Notes: generated by a model not told the origin, from the letters alone. 64,000 nt of DNA from Halorhabdus tiamatea SARL4B (GCF_000470655.1 NC_021921.1:2743566-2807565), one strand, 5' to 3'; counted from the first letter of the stretch, positions 8,051-17,022 are shown. Numbers and translations: made by a program.

Positions 8051-8422
8051 ATGAGTCAGATTCTTGAATGGGTATTTCAGAAGTCGCAGCTGTTCCGTTC
8101 CTATCCCTTCTGCCACTCACGTCCAGATCGTTCCTTTTGTTACAATGGTCGATATTTTGGACTCTGTGCCCGTTGCACAACGATGTATTTGGGCGGCATT
8201 CTGACTATACTATCCTCCCCAATTTGGTCAATACTCAGCCCGCAATACGCGATTGTATTAGGAGCCATTTCACTAGTTCCAGGGGGGCTTGACGGAACAA
8301 CTCAAATGTTTGGTGATCGGGAAAGTAATAACAGACTGAGAGCAATTACAGGATTTCTCTTAGGTGTCGGAATAGTATTCATTTCTTATGGAGTAGTCAC
8401 ACTTATCACAAACATTGGGTAG
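8051..8422 (+). CDS. DUF2085-like integral membrane protein
   Basis: This 123-residue protein has the hallmarks of DUF2085: a CHSRPDRSF motif near residue 21, then GLCARCTTMYLG, and GGLDGTTQ with RESNNRLR in the second half. Three hydrophobic segments span the rest. The conserved Cys/His residues near the membrane suggest metal binding, but the family has no established role. It is the third gene of a coupled set with the two ribbon proteins, so the three may form a membrane complex; that is inference. The gene is markedly AT-rich. Confidence 0.75.
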   Translation: MSQILEWVFQKSQLFRSYPFCHSRPDRSFCYNGRYFGLCARCTTMYLGGILTILSSPIWSILSPQYAIVLGAISLVPGGLDGTTQMFGDRESNNRLRAITGFLLGVGIVFISYGVVTLITNIG

Positions 8423-9451
8423 TATTTTATCTGATAGGATTTCCCAAACTCTGTTATAGATGTTTCTTTCTCTCTAAGGCTGTCATAGGGCTCTCACGCC
8501 GTTTGATGAATTATACAATGGTTGGCACTCGATTGGCGAACAAATCGATTGTTTCCCTATTCACGGCCCTTAGAATTGACTGTGGGGGCAGTGACGTGGG
8601 GCACAGTTGGTTTGAAATGAGAATAGGATGGTTACCACTTGTTTTCTCAACAAACTTCACAGAACACCACTCACGCCGATATTTGAGGGACTGTAACGAT
8701 CATGATGGTACAGGGGCTTGGGGGTCTCCGTGCAGAGCGACACGACCACTCGGGGATCATCTCCACTACGTTCCGATGCTTTCCCCAACGCTGGGTCGTC
8801 TTCTCTGCTCGACCCCAACAGCATTAGGAAGGCAGGCAACCAACTCAATCGACCCGCAATACCGTGTAATCAGCTGGGGGCCGTCTAACAGAGATTTGAA
8901 GGCATACGTTCGAATGAACGTGATAATCCATATCTCTGTTCTCAACTAGGTAACTGTGACATGGGAGTGAAACAGCGGGTGAACGTCGATTACGAAGTAA
9001 TCGTAAGTGAACCCCGTTGTTGAACGACTACTTACCTGTTGGCGTTACACCCAACTAGTTCTAGTACAAGTATGTATAGTAGGTATCTACGCGCGTAACC
9101 CTCACTCCCCTGCCCCCCATATGATAACATTGTAGGCCAAAGATATGACGTATTAGCCACTCTACTGTTTGATTTTGAGGGGTGGTTTATATCAATAGTT
9201 TACTAATTAATTACAGTATTGTTAGAGTAGTAATTTAACCCCGAAAAAATAGTCTGTTTAGGTATACTACTGCCGAATCATATGTAGTCAGATACTATCA
9301 ATATTCAAATCATTTAAGTATCTCTCGTTACAATGTCTAGATATGTGGGGGAAGTAATGACAGAATGAGTATGCAACTACGAACGGGCAAGTGGTGTCGA
9401 TTGCAAACAACTAATCGCAGTACATCGCCGTGTAGTCAGATATTTCACTCT
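8423..9451. other. Long non-coding AT-rich interval within the element
   Basis: About 1 kb without a convincing gene. It contains a hairpin at 8987-9003 (CGATTAC, GAA loop, GTAATCG), a very AT-rich stretch at about 9170-9345, and at 9133-9166 a motif shared with 10525-10558. These features would suit a replication origin or regulatory region, but no initiator gene is recognised nearby. Confidence 0.5.
9133..9166. repeat. Shared motif, copy 1 (upstream of 9452 gene)
   Basis: Reads TAGGCCAAAGA, five or so variable bases, then GTATTAGC and CTCTACT. Bases 10525-10558 share most positions. Both copies lie upstream of small unknown genes on the + strand, suggesting a common regulator or a replication-associated repeat. 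Confidence 0.55.
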
Positions 9452-9730
9452 ATGTCACGCAAGTCTATCCGCGTTGATCGACAGATTGCTGACCAGTTGA
9501 ATAGTCAGTTTGACGACAAAACATACTCCCAAACAATTGCAATATTGGCGGGAGAGTTTCTTGGACGGTCAGGTTCGTGTAGTCACGGCCACATTGAACG
9601 TTCGAGGGAGGAAACTACGCCGATCAAGGTTTCCAGTAGTTGTTACACAGTTTTGAATGAAATGAAATCAGACATTTTCCATGAGCCAGATACGGTTTCG
9701 ATTAACGACGTGCTTGAAGTGATAGCATGA
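9452..9730 (+). CDS. Small protein with two RHH-like segments
   Basis: About 92 residues from the ATG at 9452. The first segment, SIRVDRQIADQLNSQF, and the last, PIKVSSSCYTVLNEMKSD followed by VSINDVLEVIA, both follow the beta-helix-helix pattern of ribbon-helix-helix DNA-binding proteins. The second resembles haloarchaeal RHH proteins closely. A His/Cys-bearing linker (CSHGH) joins them. It could be an element-encoded repressor. It overlaps the next gene by four bases (ATGA), so the pair is co-translated. An earlier in-frame start at 9365 exists but lacks family-like sequence. Confidence 0.55.
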   Translation: MSRKSIRVDRQIADQLNSQFDDKTYSQTIAILAGEFLGRSGSCSHGHIERSREETTPIKVSSSCYTVLNEMKSDIFHEPDTVSINDVLEVIA

Positions 9731-10398
9731 GTCGGAGTGACAGATGGGTCAATAAGAATGACCCGACAGACGTAGGTAAAGATTTTGACAGTGATTATAT
9801 TAATCAGGATAATGACGGTGAACCCGCAGACGATTGCATTTCAGACACCGTTGGTCCGAGAGAACACCTGTTTGACCCGAAAACAGATCCCGATGACGAA
9901 TTTGAACATGGGGACGATACAGACGAATATGAGTCAAACACTTCACTGCCGAATGAGTCGGGTGCCCGTACAATTTGGGACGGGAAAGACGCTAATGCGT
10001 TCGAGAAAGGTGGATTGCGCTACAAACACCATGTAGGTCTGCCGACTATTCGGGGTGATGGTGGTGAGTTTGACCGAAACAAAGACGATAATTACCGATA
10101 CGTCAATACGATAGTTACGAAACTGTTCCCATCGAAAGAAGAGTGGTTTACAGATCGGGTGACGTACATGGTGATGGATGACCCGTATCTAAATTCAGCA
10201 TGGTCACGTCACTACGACGGTATCATTGGAGCAACAGTCGGCTATTGCGGGGTGATTATGGACGATGACTCCCCCATAGAGACGATTGTGAGTGAGATAG
10301 GTGTTCAACCTAATTTCGAGGAAAAGACCGACATAGCCGACTGTATTGGCTATGCTGAAAAACGGATTGAAGAACGTAAAGATGTAACTACACCTTAG
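9727..10398 (+). CDS. Hypothetical acidic protein of the element
   Basis: 223 residues. The N-terminal 80 residues are extremely acidic and probably disordered. The C-terminal half (from about residue 115) is predicted helical, with segments such as KLFPSKEEWFTDRVTYMVMDD. I do not recognise a domain. It overlaps the preceding RHH-like gene by four bases, so the two probably form an operon and may interact. Composition is AT-richer than the chromosome, as for the rest of the element. Confidence 0.6.
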   Translation: MSRSDRWVNKNDPTDVGKDFDSDYINQDNDGEPADDCISDTVGPREHLFDPKTDPDDEFEHGDDTDEYESNTSLPNESGARTIWDGKDANAFEKGGLRYKHHVGLPTIRGDGGEFDRNKDDNYRYVNTIVTKLFPSKEEWFTDRVTYMVMDDPYLNSAWSRHYDGIIGATVGYCGVIMDDDSPIETIVSEIGVQPNFEEKTDIADCIGYAEKRIEERKDVTTP

Positions 10399-10518
10399 TA
10401 AAGGGGCAACAGGGAGAAATGATAACCCCCGTTCCCCTGGAATTTGACATTGATTTGACGACCTCTCCACGGAAGCCGCAGAGAGTTGAGTGGGGAATCT
10501 CACCCCACTCACTTACAA

Positions 10519-10579
10519 ACCTTCTAGGCCAAAGACAGTTGTATTAGTCTCTCTACTACACGTTTCTGGCCTAGAAGGT
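10519..10579. promoter_or_regulatory. 12-base inverted repeat bracketing a promoter region
   Basis: ACCTTCTAGGCC at 10519-10530 is the exact reverse complement of GGCCTAGAAGGT at 10568-10579. The arms flank the shared TAGGCCAAAGA motif (10525-10558) and end 23 bases before the ATG at 10603. This geometry fits an operator controlling the three-gene unit downstream. Confidence 0.55.
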
Positions 10580-10602
10580 AATGATATGAAGAGGTTGAAA
10601 GT

Positions 10603-10878
10603 ATGAGATATTTGAAGCAAGGTCTTGAAGTTGGAGAGGAAATCGAGTTTGGAGAGCTCAATCACGTCGAATTGAAGTCGTCTAGTGGGGGTGTGGCGTT
10701 AGAAGCAATCTCACAGGGCGAAGAGGAACCTCACGTTATTCTAAAAGAAAGTGGACTTGACAGAGGAGAGTCGATCGACCTGCATGAAGACGCCAAATTG
10801 CTAGGTCTTTCGTCGGGCAATTCGTTTGTCGGGTCAAGTGTTTGGTATGCGTTGCCAAGGAGCGTGTATAACGAATGA
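10603..10878 (+). CDS. Small hypothetical protein, first of three-gene unit
   Basis: 91 residues, soluble and acidic, with predicted beta strands and no recognised family. It lies immediately downstream of the inverted repeat at 10519-10579 and overlaps the next gene by four bases (ATGA), which supports both its reality and an operon with 10875-11450 and 11450-11710. Confidence 0.55.
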   Translation: MRYLKQGLEVGEEIEFGELNHVELKSSSGGVALEAISQGEEEPHVILKESGLDRGESIDLHEDAKLLGLSSGNSFVGSSVWYALPRSVYNE

Positions 10879-11450
10879 ACCTGTCGTCTAAGATGATTCA
10901 AGAGTGCGATGGGCAGGTTCGTGACGATCGGCCAGATTATGTTGAAGAACTTACCTTACAGAGAAAGGTCGGGTGGCAGGAAGGTTCCCCCATCGTTGGC
11001 GATCCCGTTGGGCTCGGAGACGACTTGAGTCAAGGTTACGAACATTACCGACGTAGGGACGAATTGTTTCAACCTGATGCGGGCAAGTTCCTATCTGAGT
11101 TATTCGAGTCAGACTATATCACGTCACTCGAAGACGCTAGTGAAGAGTTAAATACGGAAAAATCTACCCTGGAAAAAGCCTGTGACCTTCACGGTATTGA
11201 CCTGCCTGAATCACAGTCGAGTGACCCACAGGAACCTGAATCCGATACGTTCGTATTCCCGAATGGAGAGAGTTGGCCCCTCGAATTGCTACAAGAGCCT
11301 GTATACGCCGACGTGAGGGTCCTTAGTCAGCTGTTGGCTACGAACGGTATGTCCGTTGAGGAATCCGCCAGGTACATATCAGACCGCTTTGAGAGCAACG
11401 TGACTGCTAGTGACGTTCGGCAAGAGGCTCAGAGAGTGAACATTCTCTAA
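10875..11450 (+). CDS. Hypothetical protein with two HTH-like segments
   Basis: 191 residues. The segment SLEDASEELNTEKSTLEKAC (about residues 76-95) has the spacing of a helix-turn-helix of the kind that recognises DNA in Psq/resolvase-like folds. The C-terminal SVEESARYISDRFES and following residues could form a second one. No catalytic motif is visible. It is coupled to the genes on both sides (4-base and 1-base overlaps). A DNA-binding role in the element is inferred, not shown. Confidence 0.55.
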   Translation: MNLSSKMIQECDGQVRDDRPDYVEELTLQRKVGWQEGSPIVGDPVGLGDDLSQGYEHYRRRDELFQPDAGKFLSELFESDYITSLEDASEELNTEKSTLEKACDLHGIDLPESQSSDPQEPESDTFVFPNGESWPLELLQEPVYADVRVLSQLLATNGMSVEESARYISDRFESNVTASDVRQEAQRVNIL

Positions 11451-11710
11451 TGCCAATATCCCGTGACGACTTGTGTGACGGGGAGAGAGTGAGGGAATTG
11501 CACAGAGAGGCACAACTGTCTGATAAAGTTGGTGACAATCCCGTCATGGCACTCGATTTCTACCTAAGACATGAATACGAAAAGGATGGGAACATCCGTA
11601 TCTGTGATGTCGCTACTGCCCTAGGTAGGTTTACTGACGTTGACCCACATGACTCTCTGAAATCATCTGCTATGGTTGCCCGCATACACAGGGAGAGCGA
11701 GCGAAGTTGA
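11450..11710 (+). CDS. Small hypothetical protein, third of the unit
   Basis: 86 residues, predicted largely helical. It starts with a TAATG overlap on the preceding stop, a strong sign of translational coupling. Composition matches its neighbours. No family is recognised. Confidence 0.5.
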   Translation: MPISRDDLCDGERVRELHREAQLSDKVGDNPVMALDFYLRHEYEKDGNIRICDVATALGRFTDVDPHDSLKSSAMVARIHRESERS

Positions 11711-12102
11711 GTGGTGGACTCCTGACAATTACGTAACATCTTTTTTGACAGAGTTAATCAAATACGGGTGAGGGGGCGGGGACACACCCATTTCCTGTTA
11801 GAAATATAATGAGAAAGTCGGTTGATCGGTACATTCCCGTGTCGAAGGTGGGGGTTGACCCGAAAGATCATGGTTCCAGTAGGACTCTGACCCGTAACCG
11901 ACTCTCTTTTCACATATTTCTACTAGAAACAAACCTATGATAGTCTCTGTTCTCACATTTTGTTCTTCCTCTTTCCAATGCTGTTGCTGGCGAGAAGACG
12001 AACCGAACGTTGGGGGAAACTCACGGAGTGAGGAAACCCGAGTGTTCGTGTCGCTCGCCAGATAACTGTGCTGTCACTTTCTTCGAGAGAAACAATTCCG
12101 TA
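11711..12102. other. Non-coding interval with paired inverted repeats
   Basis: No coding frame is convincing. An imperfect inverted repeat of about 27 bases lies at 11797-11823 and 11896-11923. A near-palindrome TTTCTACTAGAAA is at 11917-11929. A separate perfect 8-base inverted repeat at 11987-11994 and 12054-12061 closes a partly self-complementary loop. The region sits between convergent gene sets and may hold terminators, an origin or recombinase arm sites. Confidence 0.5.
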
Positions 12103-12729
12103 TTAGACTCGACGGAAGTGATCGTAAATCTGTTCTGTGGTTTGAATACTTCTGTGCCTGAGACGGTTTCTCACATCGTATAGCGTGTTCCCCTCTTCAA
12201 CGTTCATCATGCGATATGCAACGCTGTGACGGAGCGTGTGAGGAGTTACGTTCGAAGGTCCCACAGGTTCGTTTTTCTTCTTTGTCGTTAAGGGACGTAT
12301 CTCACCCACCTCTGCCGCCTTTGAGACGACATTACGGACGGATTCCGTTGTCATCCGTGCCGACTGGCGTGACGGGAATAATGCCTCACTGTCTTTCCAC
12401 CGATTCGAGAGGTATTTCCGTAGGTCCCTGACTGTCGAGTCGGCTAATTCTATTTCTGTGTACGTCGGGGAATTGTCGTTCGGATAATCCTTCTGGATGT
12501 CGGGGGGTAGCCGTATGATCCCGTCATCACAATCAACCATGTCCACGTCGAGAGCAACTACTTCCCCGACACGTAACCCCGTGTCATAGATTAACTCAAT
12601 CAACACGTCGTTCCTGTCGGCCAAGTAGCTGGCAGAGGTTTCGATTGTAGCGTCACGGAGCTTCTCGACTTGCTCAGGTTTCAACCAGTAGGTGGCTGTC
12701 TGAGTTTGGGAATTTGTTGATTCGGGCAT
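12103..12729 (-). CDS. Short tyrosine recombinase (catalytic domain only)
   Basis: 208 residues comprising a complete tyrosine recombinase catalytic domain: R53 in TGLRVGEVV, H164-x-x-R167-H168 in TPHTLRHS, H192 in RLRHRS and nucleophile Y202 in QIYDHF. The usual N-terminal core-binding domain is nearly absent. Short versions of this kind occur in haloarchaeal plasmids and elements. It faces inward from the right end of the element, opposite to the integrase at the left. It may resolve multimers or control excision. Confidence 0.85.
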   Translation of the reverse strand: MPESTNSQTQTATYWLKPEQVEKLRDATIETSASYLADRNDVLIELIYDTGLRVGEVVALDVDMVDCDDGIIRLPPDIQKDYPNDNSPTYTEIELADSTVRDLRKYLSNRWKDSEALFPSRQSARMTTESVRNVVSKAAEVGEIRPLTTKKKNEPVGPSNVTPHTLRHSVAYRMMNVEEGNTLYDVRNRLRHRSIQTTEQIYDHFRRV

Positions 12730-13253
12730 GATCGTACCCCGTCGTATATAAACGAATGACCCGCAGGCACTTGTGAGTTTGGGTTTCTATTAGAGAAGTC
12801 CCAATGACACTCATTTGATAGTTGTGAAAGCCAAATCCGTTGCCATACGCGCCTTACGCGCACGCAGACGCTTCTAATAGATTTTTCTGGCCCTTTCACA
12901 CCCGTTTTCTAATCAAATCTCTGGCTACTTTCATACGAATCATGTTCAAGTCGAATAAAATGTTGTGTATTGTTGGCAATCGGAAAGTTTCGTGAAGGCA
13001 CGTTCCTACTGGACCCGAAGAACCTACCCCCCGTCACAGGCCTTCACCCGTTTACGGGCTTGCGATTTGACGAACGTGGGTAGCCTATGGACAATCGACA
13101 CAGTGATTTAAGGCAATCGGGTGATTGAGTCTACAGTGACGGCAGAAAACTATCAGTCATGTCCACTGTGAGAGTGAAGGAATGTCGGGGACGGAAGCCA
13201 AACGAAAGCGACTTTAGTATGCCGACTACAACAGTGGAATGCAGACAGCGAAC
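12730..13253. other. Non-coding interval between recombinase and attR
   Basis: No convincing gene. An imperfect inverted repeat (TCTATTAGAGAAG at 12786-12798 with CTTCTAATAGA at 12871-12881) sits just upstream of the short recombinase. A TATA-like ACTTTAGTAT at 13211-13220 lies about 43 bases before the tRNA start and is the likely promoter of tRNA-Leu(GAG), here apparently supplied by the element. Confidence 0.5.
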
Positions 13254-13342
<89 letters not shown>

Positions 13343-13884
13343 CTATTCTAATCGAGCAACGCGAGATTTGATAGTGGTCAGACCGGATTCGAATCCTGAA
13401 AGTCACAGCCCGGAACGGCGCGTAGCGCCGCATGCCCGGAATGTCTTCATCCTGTTCAAATCCGGTCCCACGCATCTTCTGAAGGAACGGACGTGACTGA
13501 AGAGATGCATCACGTCCGATTCGAGCATCGTCACGAGTGGAGCGAAGTGACGGAAGTTCGAATCCGGTCCGATACTCGATTTGAGAACGTTGGCTGTTTG
13601 CGAACAGCTGGGACGTCTGAACCCGATCTCCGCACCGATCAAGCGACCCATGTGCCTCATCTTAAAATCAGATATGATAATTCCAGAGTAACATTTATAC
13701 CATTCCATGCCACTAATGGAAATGTGGCACCGCAAGGTGCCCGACTTTCCCACCCCCCCACCCCCACCCCTATTCGTTCGCCGTGACCAACGTTCGGAAG
13801 CGACTGCTCGCACTGTTTCGCTACTACACGTAATTCTGGCAGAGACGACGGTTCGGTTCGACCACGAAAAGTGCAATCGGCGTC
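13343..13884. other. Debris with repeated tRNA-Leu 3'-end copies
   Basis: No convincing gene in about 540 bases. The tRNA 3' end (13322-13342) recurs at 13454-13474 with one mismatch. A 15-base part recurs at 13556-13570, and an inverted piece lies at 13380-13397. A hairpin, CGGCGC-GTA-GCGCCG, is at 13416-13430 and a C-rich run near 13752. This looks like the scar of one or more earlier integrations using the tRNA 3' end. Confidence 0.6.
13454..13474 (+). repeat. Duplicate of tRNA-Leu(GAG) 3' end
   Basis: Matches 13322-13342 at 20 of 21 bases, including the T-loop side, the acceptor 3' strand and discriminator. A bare tRNA 3' end is the usual trace of a tRNA-targeting integrase. Confidence 0.75.
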
Positions 13885-15714
13885 CTAGTAACTGCGATCG
13901 ACTGGTTCGTAGGTCTTCTCGTCGCCTTCGAGGATGACCGGGACGAAATAGAGGTCGAGGTCGCCGTCGTCCCACGCGATCATCGTGTGTTTGAGCCACT
14001 CGTCGTCCTTGCGGGTCTGGTGTTCGGCCCGCCAGTGTGCGCCGCGGAACTCCGTCCGGGCGAGTGCGCCGAGCGCGATCGTCTCCGCGAGGTCGATGAT
14101 GTTACGCGTCTCCAGGGTGTGGATGAGATCAGTGTTGAAGGTTCTCGAGGGGTCCTCGACGGCGACGTCCTGATAGTCCCGTCGGGCGTCCTGGAGTTCC
14201 TCGAGTGCCGTCTCGAGCCCCGTTTCCGTCCGGAAGACGTTGACGTGTCCGGTCATCGTCTCCTGGACGTCAGCCCGGACCTCGGCGTGGTTGGTGCCGT
14301 CGCGTTCGAGAAGGGTTTCGATCCGTTCGCGTTCGGTCTCGACCTGCTGTTCGACGACGGCTGCGGGGTCGGCGGCGACGCCGCCGTCGGCTGCCACGTC
14401 CTCGTTCGCGTTTTCGAGTGCCCCCGGCTCGACGCCGGGTGAGACGTCACTGGTCTCCGTACGGGCAGAGGGGCCGACCGGGATTTCGGCGGTCTTCATG
14501 TCCCGGCCGGCGGCGTGATAGCCAGCGCGCTTGCCGAAGACGAACAGTTCGGGCAGGGCGTTGCCACCCAGCCGGTTCGCGCCGTGGACCGAGACGCAGG
14601 CACACTCCCCGGCGGCGTACAGTCCCTCGATGCAGGTCTCGCCGTTCTCGTCGGTCTCGATGCCACCCATCTGGTAGTGTTGGCCGGGCTTGACCGGCAT
14701 CGGCTCTTCCAACCCGTCGACACCCTCGAAGTCCGCCGCGAGGTGGAGGATGTTCTCCAGACGATCCATGATCCGCTCCTCGCCGAGGTGACGCATGTCG
14801 AGGTGGACGTACTCGTCTTCGATGCCACGTCCCTCGTTGACTTCGGTGAGTTCCGCCCGCGAGACCACGTCTCGGGAGGCGAGTTCGCCCTCGTTGTTTG
14901 CGTAGCCGTGCTCGAACATGAAGCGCTCGCCCTCGGCGTTATAGAGGATCCCGCCTTCACCTCGGACAGCCTCCGAGATGAGGACGCCCGTCGAGGGCAG
15001 CGACGTCGGGTGAAACTGGACGAACTCCATGTCTTCGAGAGGCACGCCCGCCCGGTAGGCCATCGCCTGGCCGTCGCCGGTGTTGGCGACAGCGTTGGTC
15101 GTGTGGTCGAATACCTGGCCGAGCCCGCCCGTCGCCAGGATGACGCCGTCCCGCGCCCGGAATCCCTCGACTTCCCCTGTCTTGATGTCGTAGGCAGCTA
15201 CGCCGTGGCACGTCCGCTCTTCCGGATCGTCCTCGTCGGTCACGGCGAGGTCGGTGACGTACCACTCCTCGTAGACCTCGATGCCACGTTTGACCACCTG
15301 CTCGTACATCGTGTGGAGCAGGTGATGGCCCGTCTCCGCGCCGGCGTAGGTCGTCCGCGGATACGACAGGCCGCCGAAGGGACGCTGGGAGACTGTGCCG
15401 TCCTCTTCGCGGGAGAAAGGCATCCCCCAGTGTTCGAGTTCGATGACGTCCTCCGGGGCGTCCCGTGCAAGGGTCTCGATCGCCGGCGCGTCTCCGAGGA
15501 AGTCCGAGCCCTTCATGGTGTCGTAGGCGTGGTCTTCCCAGGAATCGTCGTCCTGGAGGGCAGCATTGATCCCGCCTTCCGCTGCGCCCGTGTGACTTCG
15601 GACGGGATGGAGCTTCGTGACGATCGCTACGTCTGCGCCCTCTTCGGCGGCCGCGATGGCCGCCCGGAGTCCTGCGCCGCCCGCACCGACGACGATGACG
15701 TCGTGTTCGTGCAT
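13885..15714 (-). CDS. sdhA: Succinate dehydrogenase flavoprotein subunit
   Basis: SdhA oxidises succinate to fumarate and passes electrons to SdhB in the membrane-bound respiratory complex II. From the ATG at 15714 it has 609 residues. This start is four bases past the sdhB stop, and the next residues HDVIVVGAGGAGLRAA form the FAD-binding motif; an earlier in-frame start would overlap sdhB. H41 in RSHTGAAEGGI is the expected covalent FAD ligand. Downstream are the capping domain, the VHGANRLGGN motif and the C-terminal helical domain. It is the last gene of sdhCDBA. Confidence 0.96.
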   Translation of the reverse strand: MHEHDVIVVGAGGAGLRAAIAAAEEGADVAIVTKLHPVRSHTGAAEGGINAALQDDDSWEDHAYDTMKGSDFLGDAPAIETLARDAPEDVIELEHWGMPFSREEDGTVSQRPFGGLSYPRTTYAGAETGHHLLHTMYEQVVKRGIEVYEEWYVTDLAVTDEDDPEERTCHGVAAYDIKTGEVEGFRARDGVILATGGLGQVFDHTTNAVANTGDGQAMAYRAGVPLEDMEFVQFHPTSLPSTGVLISEAVRGEGGILYNAEGERFMFEHGYANNEGELASRDVVSRAELTEVNEGRGIEDEYVHLDMRHLGEERIMDRLENILHLAADFEGVDGLEEPMPVKPGQHYQMGGIETDENGETCIEGLYAAGECACVSVHGANRLGGNALPELFVFGKRAGYHAAGRDMKTAEIPVGPSARTETSDVSPGVEPGALENANEDVAADGGVAADPAAVVEQQVETERERIETLLERDGTNHAEVRADVQETMTGHVNVFRTETGLETALEELQDARRDYQDVAVEDPSRTFNTDLIHTLETRNIIDLAETIALGALARTEFRGAHWRAEHQTRKDDEWLKHTMIAWDDGDLDLYFVPVILEGDEKTYEPVDRSY

Positions 15715-15718
15715 TTTA

Positions 15719-16654
15719 TCACCAGAATTTGATGTCTTCTTTGATCGCTTCACGCTTGAGTTCCTGAATGTGTTCGGTCAGCGGGATGTCCTTCGGACAG
15801 ACCTCGGTACAGGAGAACTGGGTCTGGCACCGCCAGACGCCGTGTTCGTCCTCGACGATCTCGAGGCGCTCCTCCCGGCGTTGCTCGCCCTCCCGCTCGT
15901 CCATGACGAATCGGTAGGCCTTGTTGAGTGCCGCCGGGCCGAGGTACTCGTTGTCGCCCGCAGCGACGTTGCACGAGGACATGCACGCGCCACACTGAAT
16001 GCACCGCGTCGAGAGCTTGACTTTCTCTCGATTCTCCCGGGTCTGGCGTTGCTCTTCGAGTTCGTCTTCGGGCAACTCGTCGGGCTCGAAGTACGGCTCG
16101 ACGGCATCCATCTGCTCGTAGAAGTGCTGCATGTCCACGACCAGATCCTTGACGACGTCCTGGTGGGGGAGCGGCTCGACCCGGACCGGCTCGTCGAACT
16201 CGTTGAGCTGGGTCTTACACCCCAGGTACTGCGAGCCGTTGACGAACAGCGCGTCCGACCCACAGACGCCCTGCTGGCAGGAGTGCCGGAAGGTGAGCGT
16301 CGAATCGTAGTGATCGCGGGCGTAGATCAGCGCATCGAGGACAGTCATCCCCTCCTCGTAGGGAACGTTGAAGTCCTCGAAGCGCGGTTCGGTCTTGCCC
16401 TCGACTTCGGGGTCGTACCGGAAGATCCGGAGGTGCGTCGTCTCCTCGTCGAGGTCGGCCCCCGCGGCCGCCCGCTCGTCGCGTTCGGCCATTCGCTCTT
16501 CCTTCTCGGCCAGCCGGCGTTGCTGGTGGGACGAGACTTGCGGTTCGGGGATCGCCGGCTCGGCTTCGGTCTCCGTGTCTGTACTGGCTTCGACGTCAGT
16601 CTCTGGCGCCGATTCGGCGTCCGACCCAGCTTCTCCGTCTGACTCTGTGCTCAT
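15719..16654 (-). CDS. sdhB: Succinate dehydrogenase iron-sulfur subunit
   Basis: SdhB relays electrons from FAD to quinone through three Fe-S clusters. It has 311 residues; the first 70 or so form an acidic, low-complexity extension common in haloarchaea. The [2Fe-2S] site is SCQQGVCGSD, with Asp where some ferredoxins have Cys, as in E. coli SdhB, followed by a later Cys in YLGCKT. CIQCGACMSSC and CQTQFSCTEVCP supply ligands for the [4Fe-4S] and [3Fe-4S] centres. It overlaps sdhD by four bases. Confidence 0.96.
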   Translation of the reverse strand: MSTESDGEAGSDAESAPETDVEASTDTETEAEPAIPEPQVSSHQQRRLAEKEERMAERDERAAAGADLDEETTHLRIFRYDPEVEGKTEPRFEDFNVPYEEGMTVLDALIYARDHYDSTLTFRHSCQQGVCGSDALFVNGSQYLGCKTQLNEFDEPVRVEPLPHQDVVKDLVVDMQHFYEQMDAVEPYFEPDELPEDELEEQRQTRENREKVKLSTRCIQCGACMSSCNVAAGDNEYLGPAALNKAYRFVMDEREGEQRREERLEIVEDEHGVWRCQTQFSCTEVCPKDIPLTEHIQELKREAIKEDIKFW

Positions 16655-17019
16655 AGTGAAATCCCTGCCATTGCGAGTGCGACTCTGATTCCCTGTCCGA
16701 TCAACAGCAACCCGGCGACCGTGAGTCCGTACTTCGCGACGCGCTTGCGGGCCCCGGAGATGCCCTGATTGATCAGCGCGTTGTAGATACCGTTGACGCC
16801 GTGGAACGTCGCCGTCACGAGAAAGACGACCATGGTCGTAAAGTACCCTACCTGTTGCATCCGGGCCTGCGTGCCGGCAAAGGAAATCTCAGCGGCGTGA
16901 TTGACGAAGTGCAAGAGGAAGAAGTGAAACGCGAGCGTTCCGATCAGGATGACGGCGGTGATCCGCTGGAGGAACCACCGCGTGCCGCCTGACTCGAAGG
17001 AGGAGTAGTACTCGGCCAT
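16651..17019 (-). CDS. sdhD: Succinate dehydrogenase membrane anchor subunit
   Basis: 122 residues with three membrane helices. Histidines near the first helix (FHFFLLHFVNH) are candidates for heme or quinone contacts. It lies between sdhC (three bases upstream) and sdhB (4-base overlap), which fixes its role as the second anchor of complex II even though anchors diverge rapidly in sequence. Confidence 0.9.
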   Translation of the reverse strand: MAEYYSSFESGGTRWFLQRITAVILIGTLAFHFFLLHFVNHAAEISFAGTQARMQQVGYFTTMVVFLVTATFHGVNGIYNALINQGISGARKRVAKYGLTVAGLLLIGQGIRVALAMAGISL

Positions 17020-17022
17020 GAC

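Noticed and set aside
8503-8949. 148-residue open frame in the element
   Set aside because: No homology-like motif, no coupled neighbour or start signal, and a composition unlike the real genes; judged non-coding.
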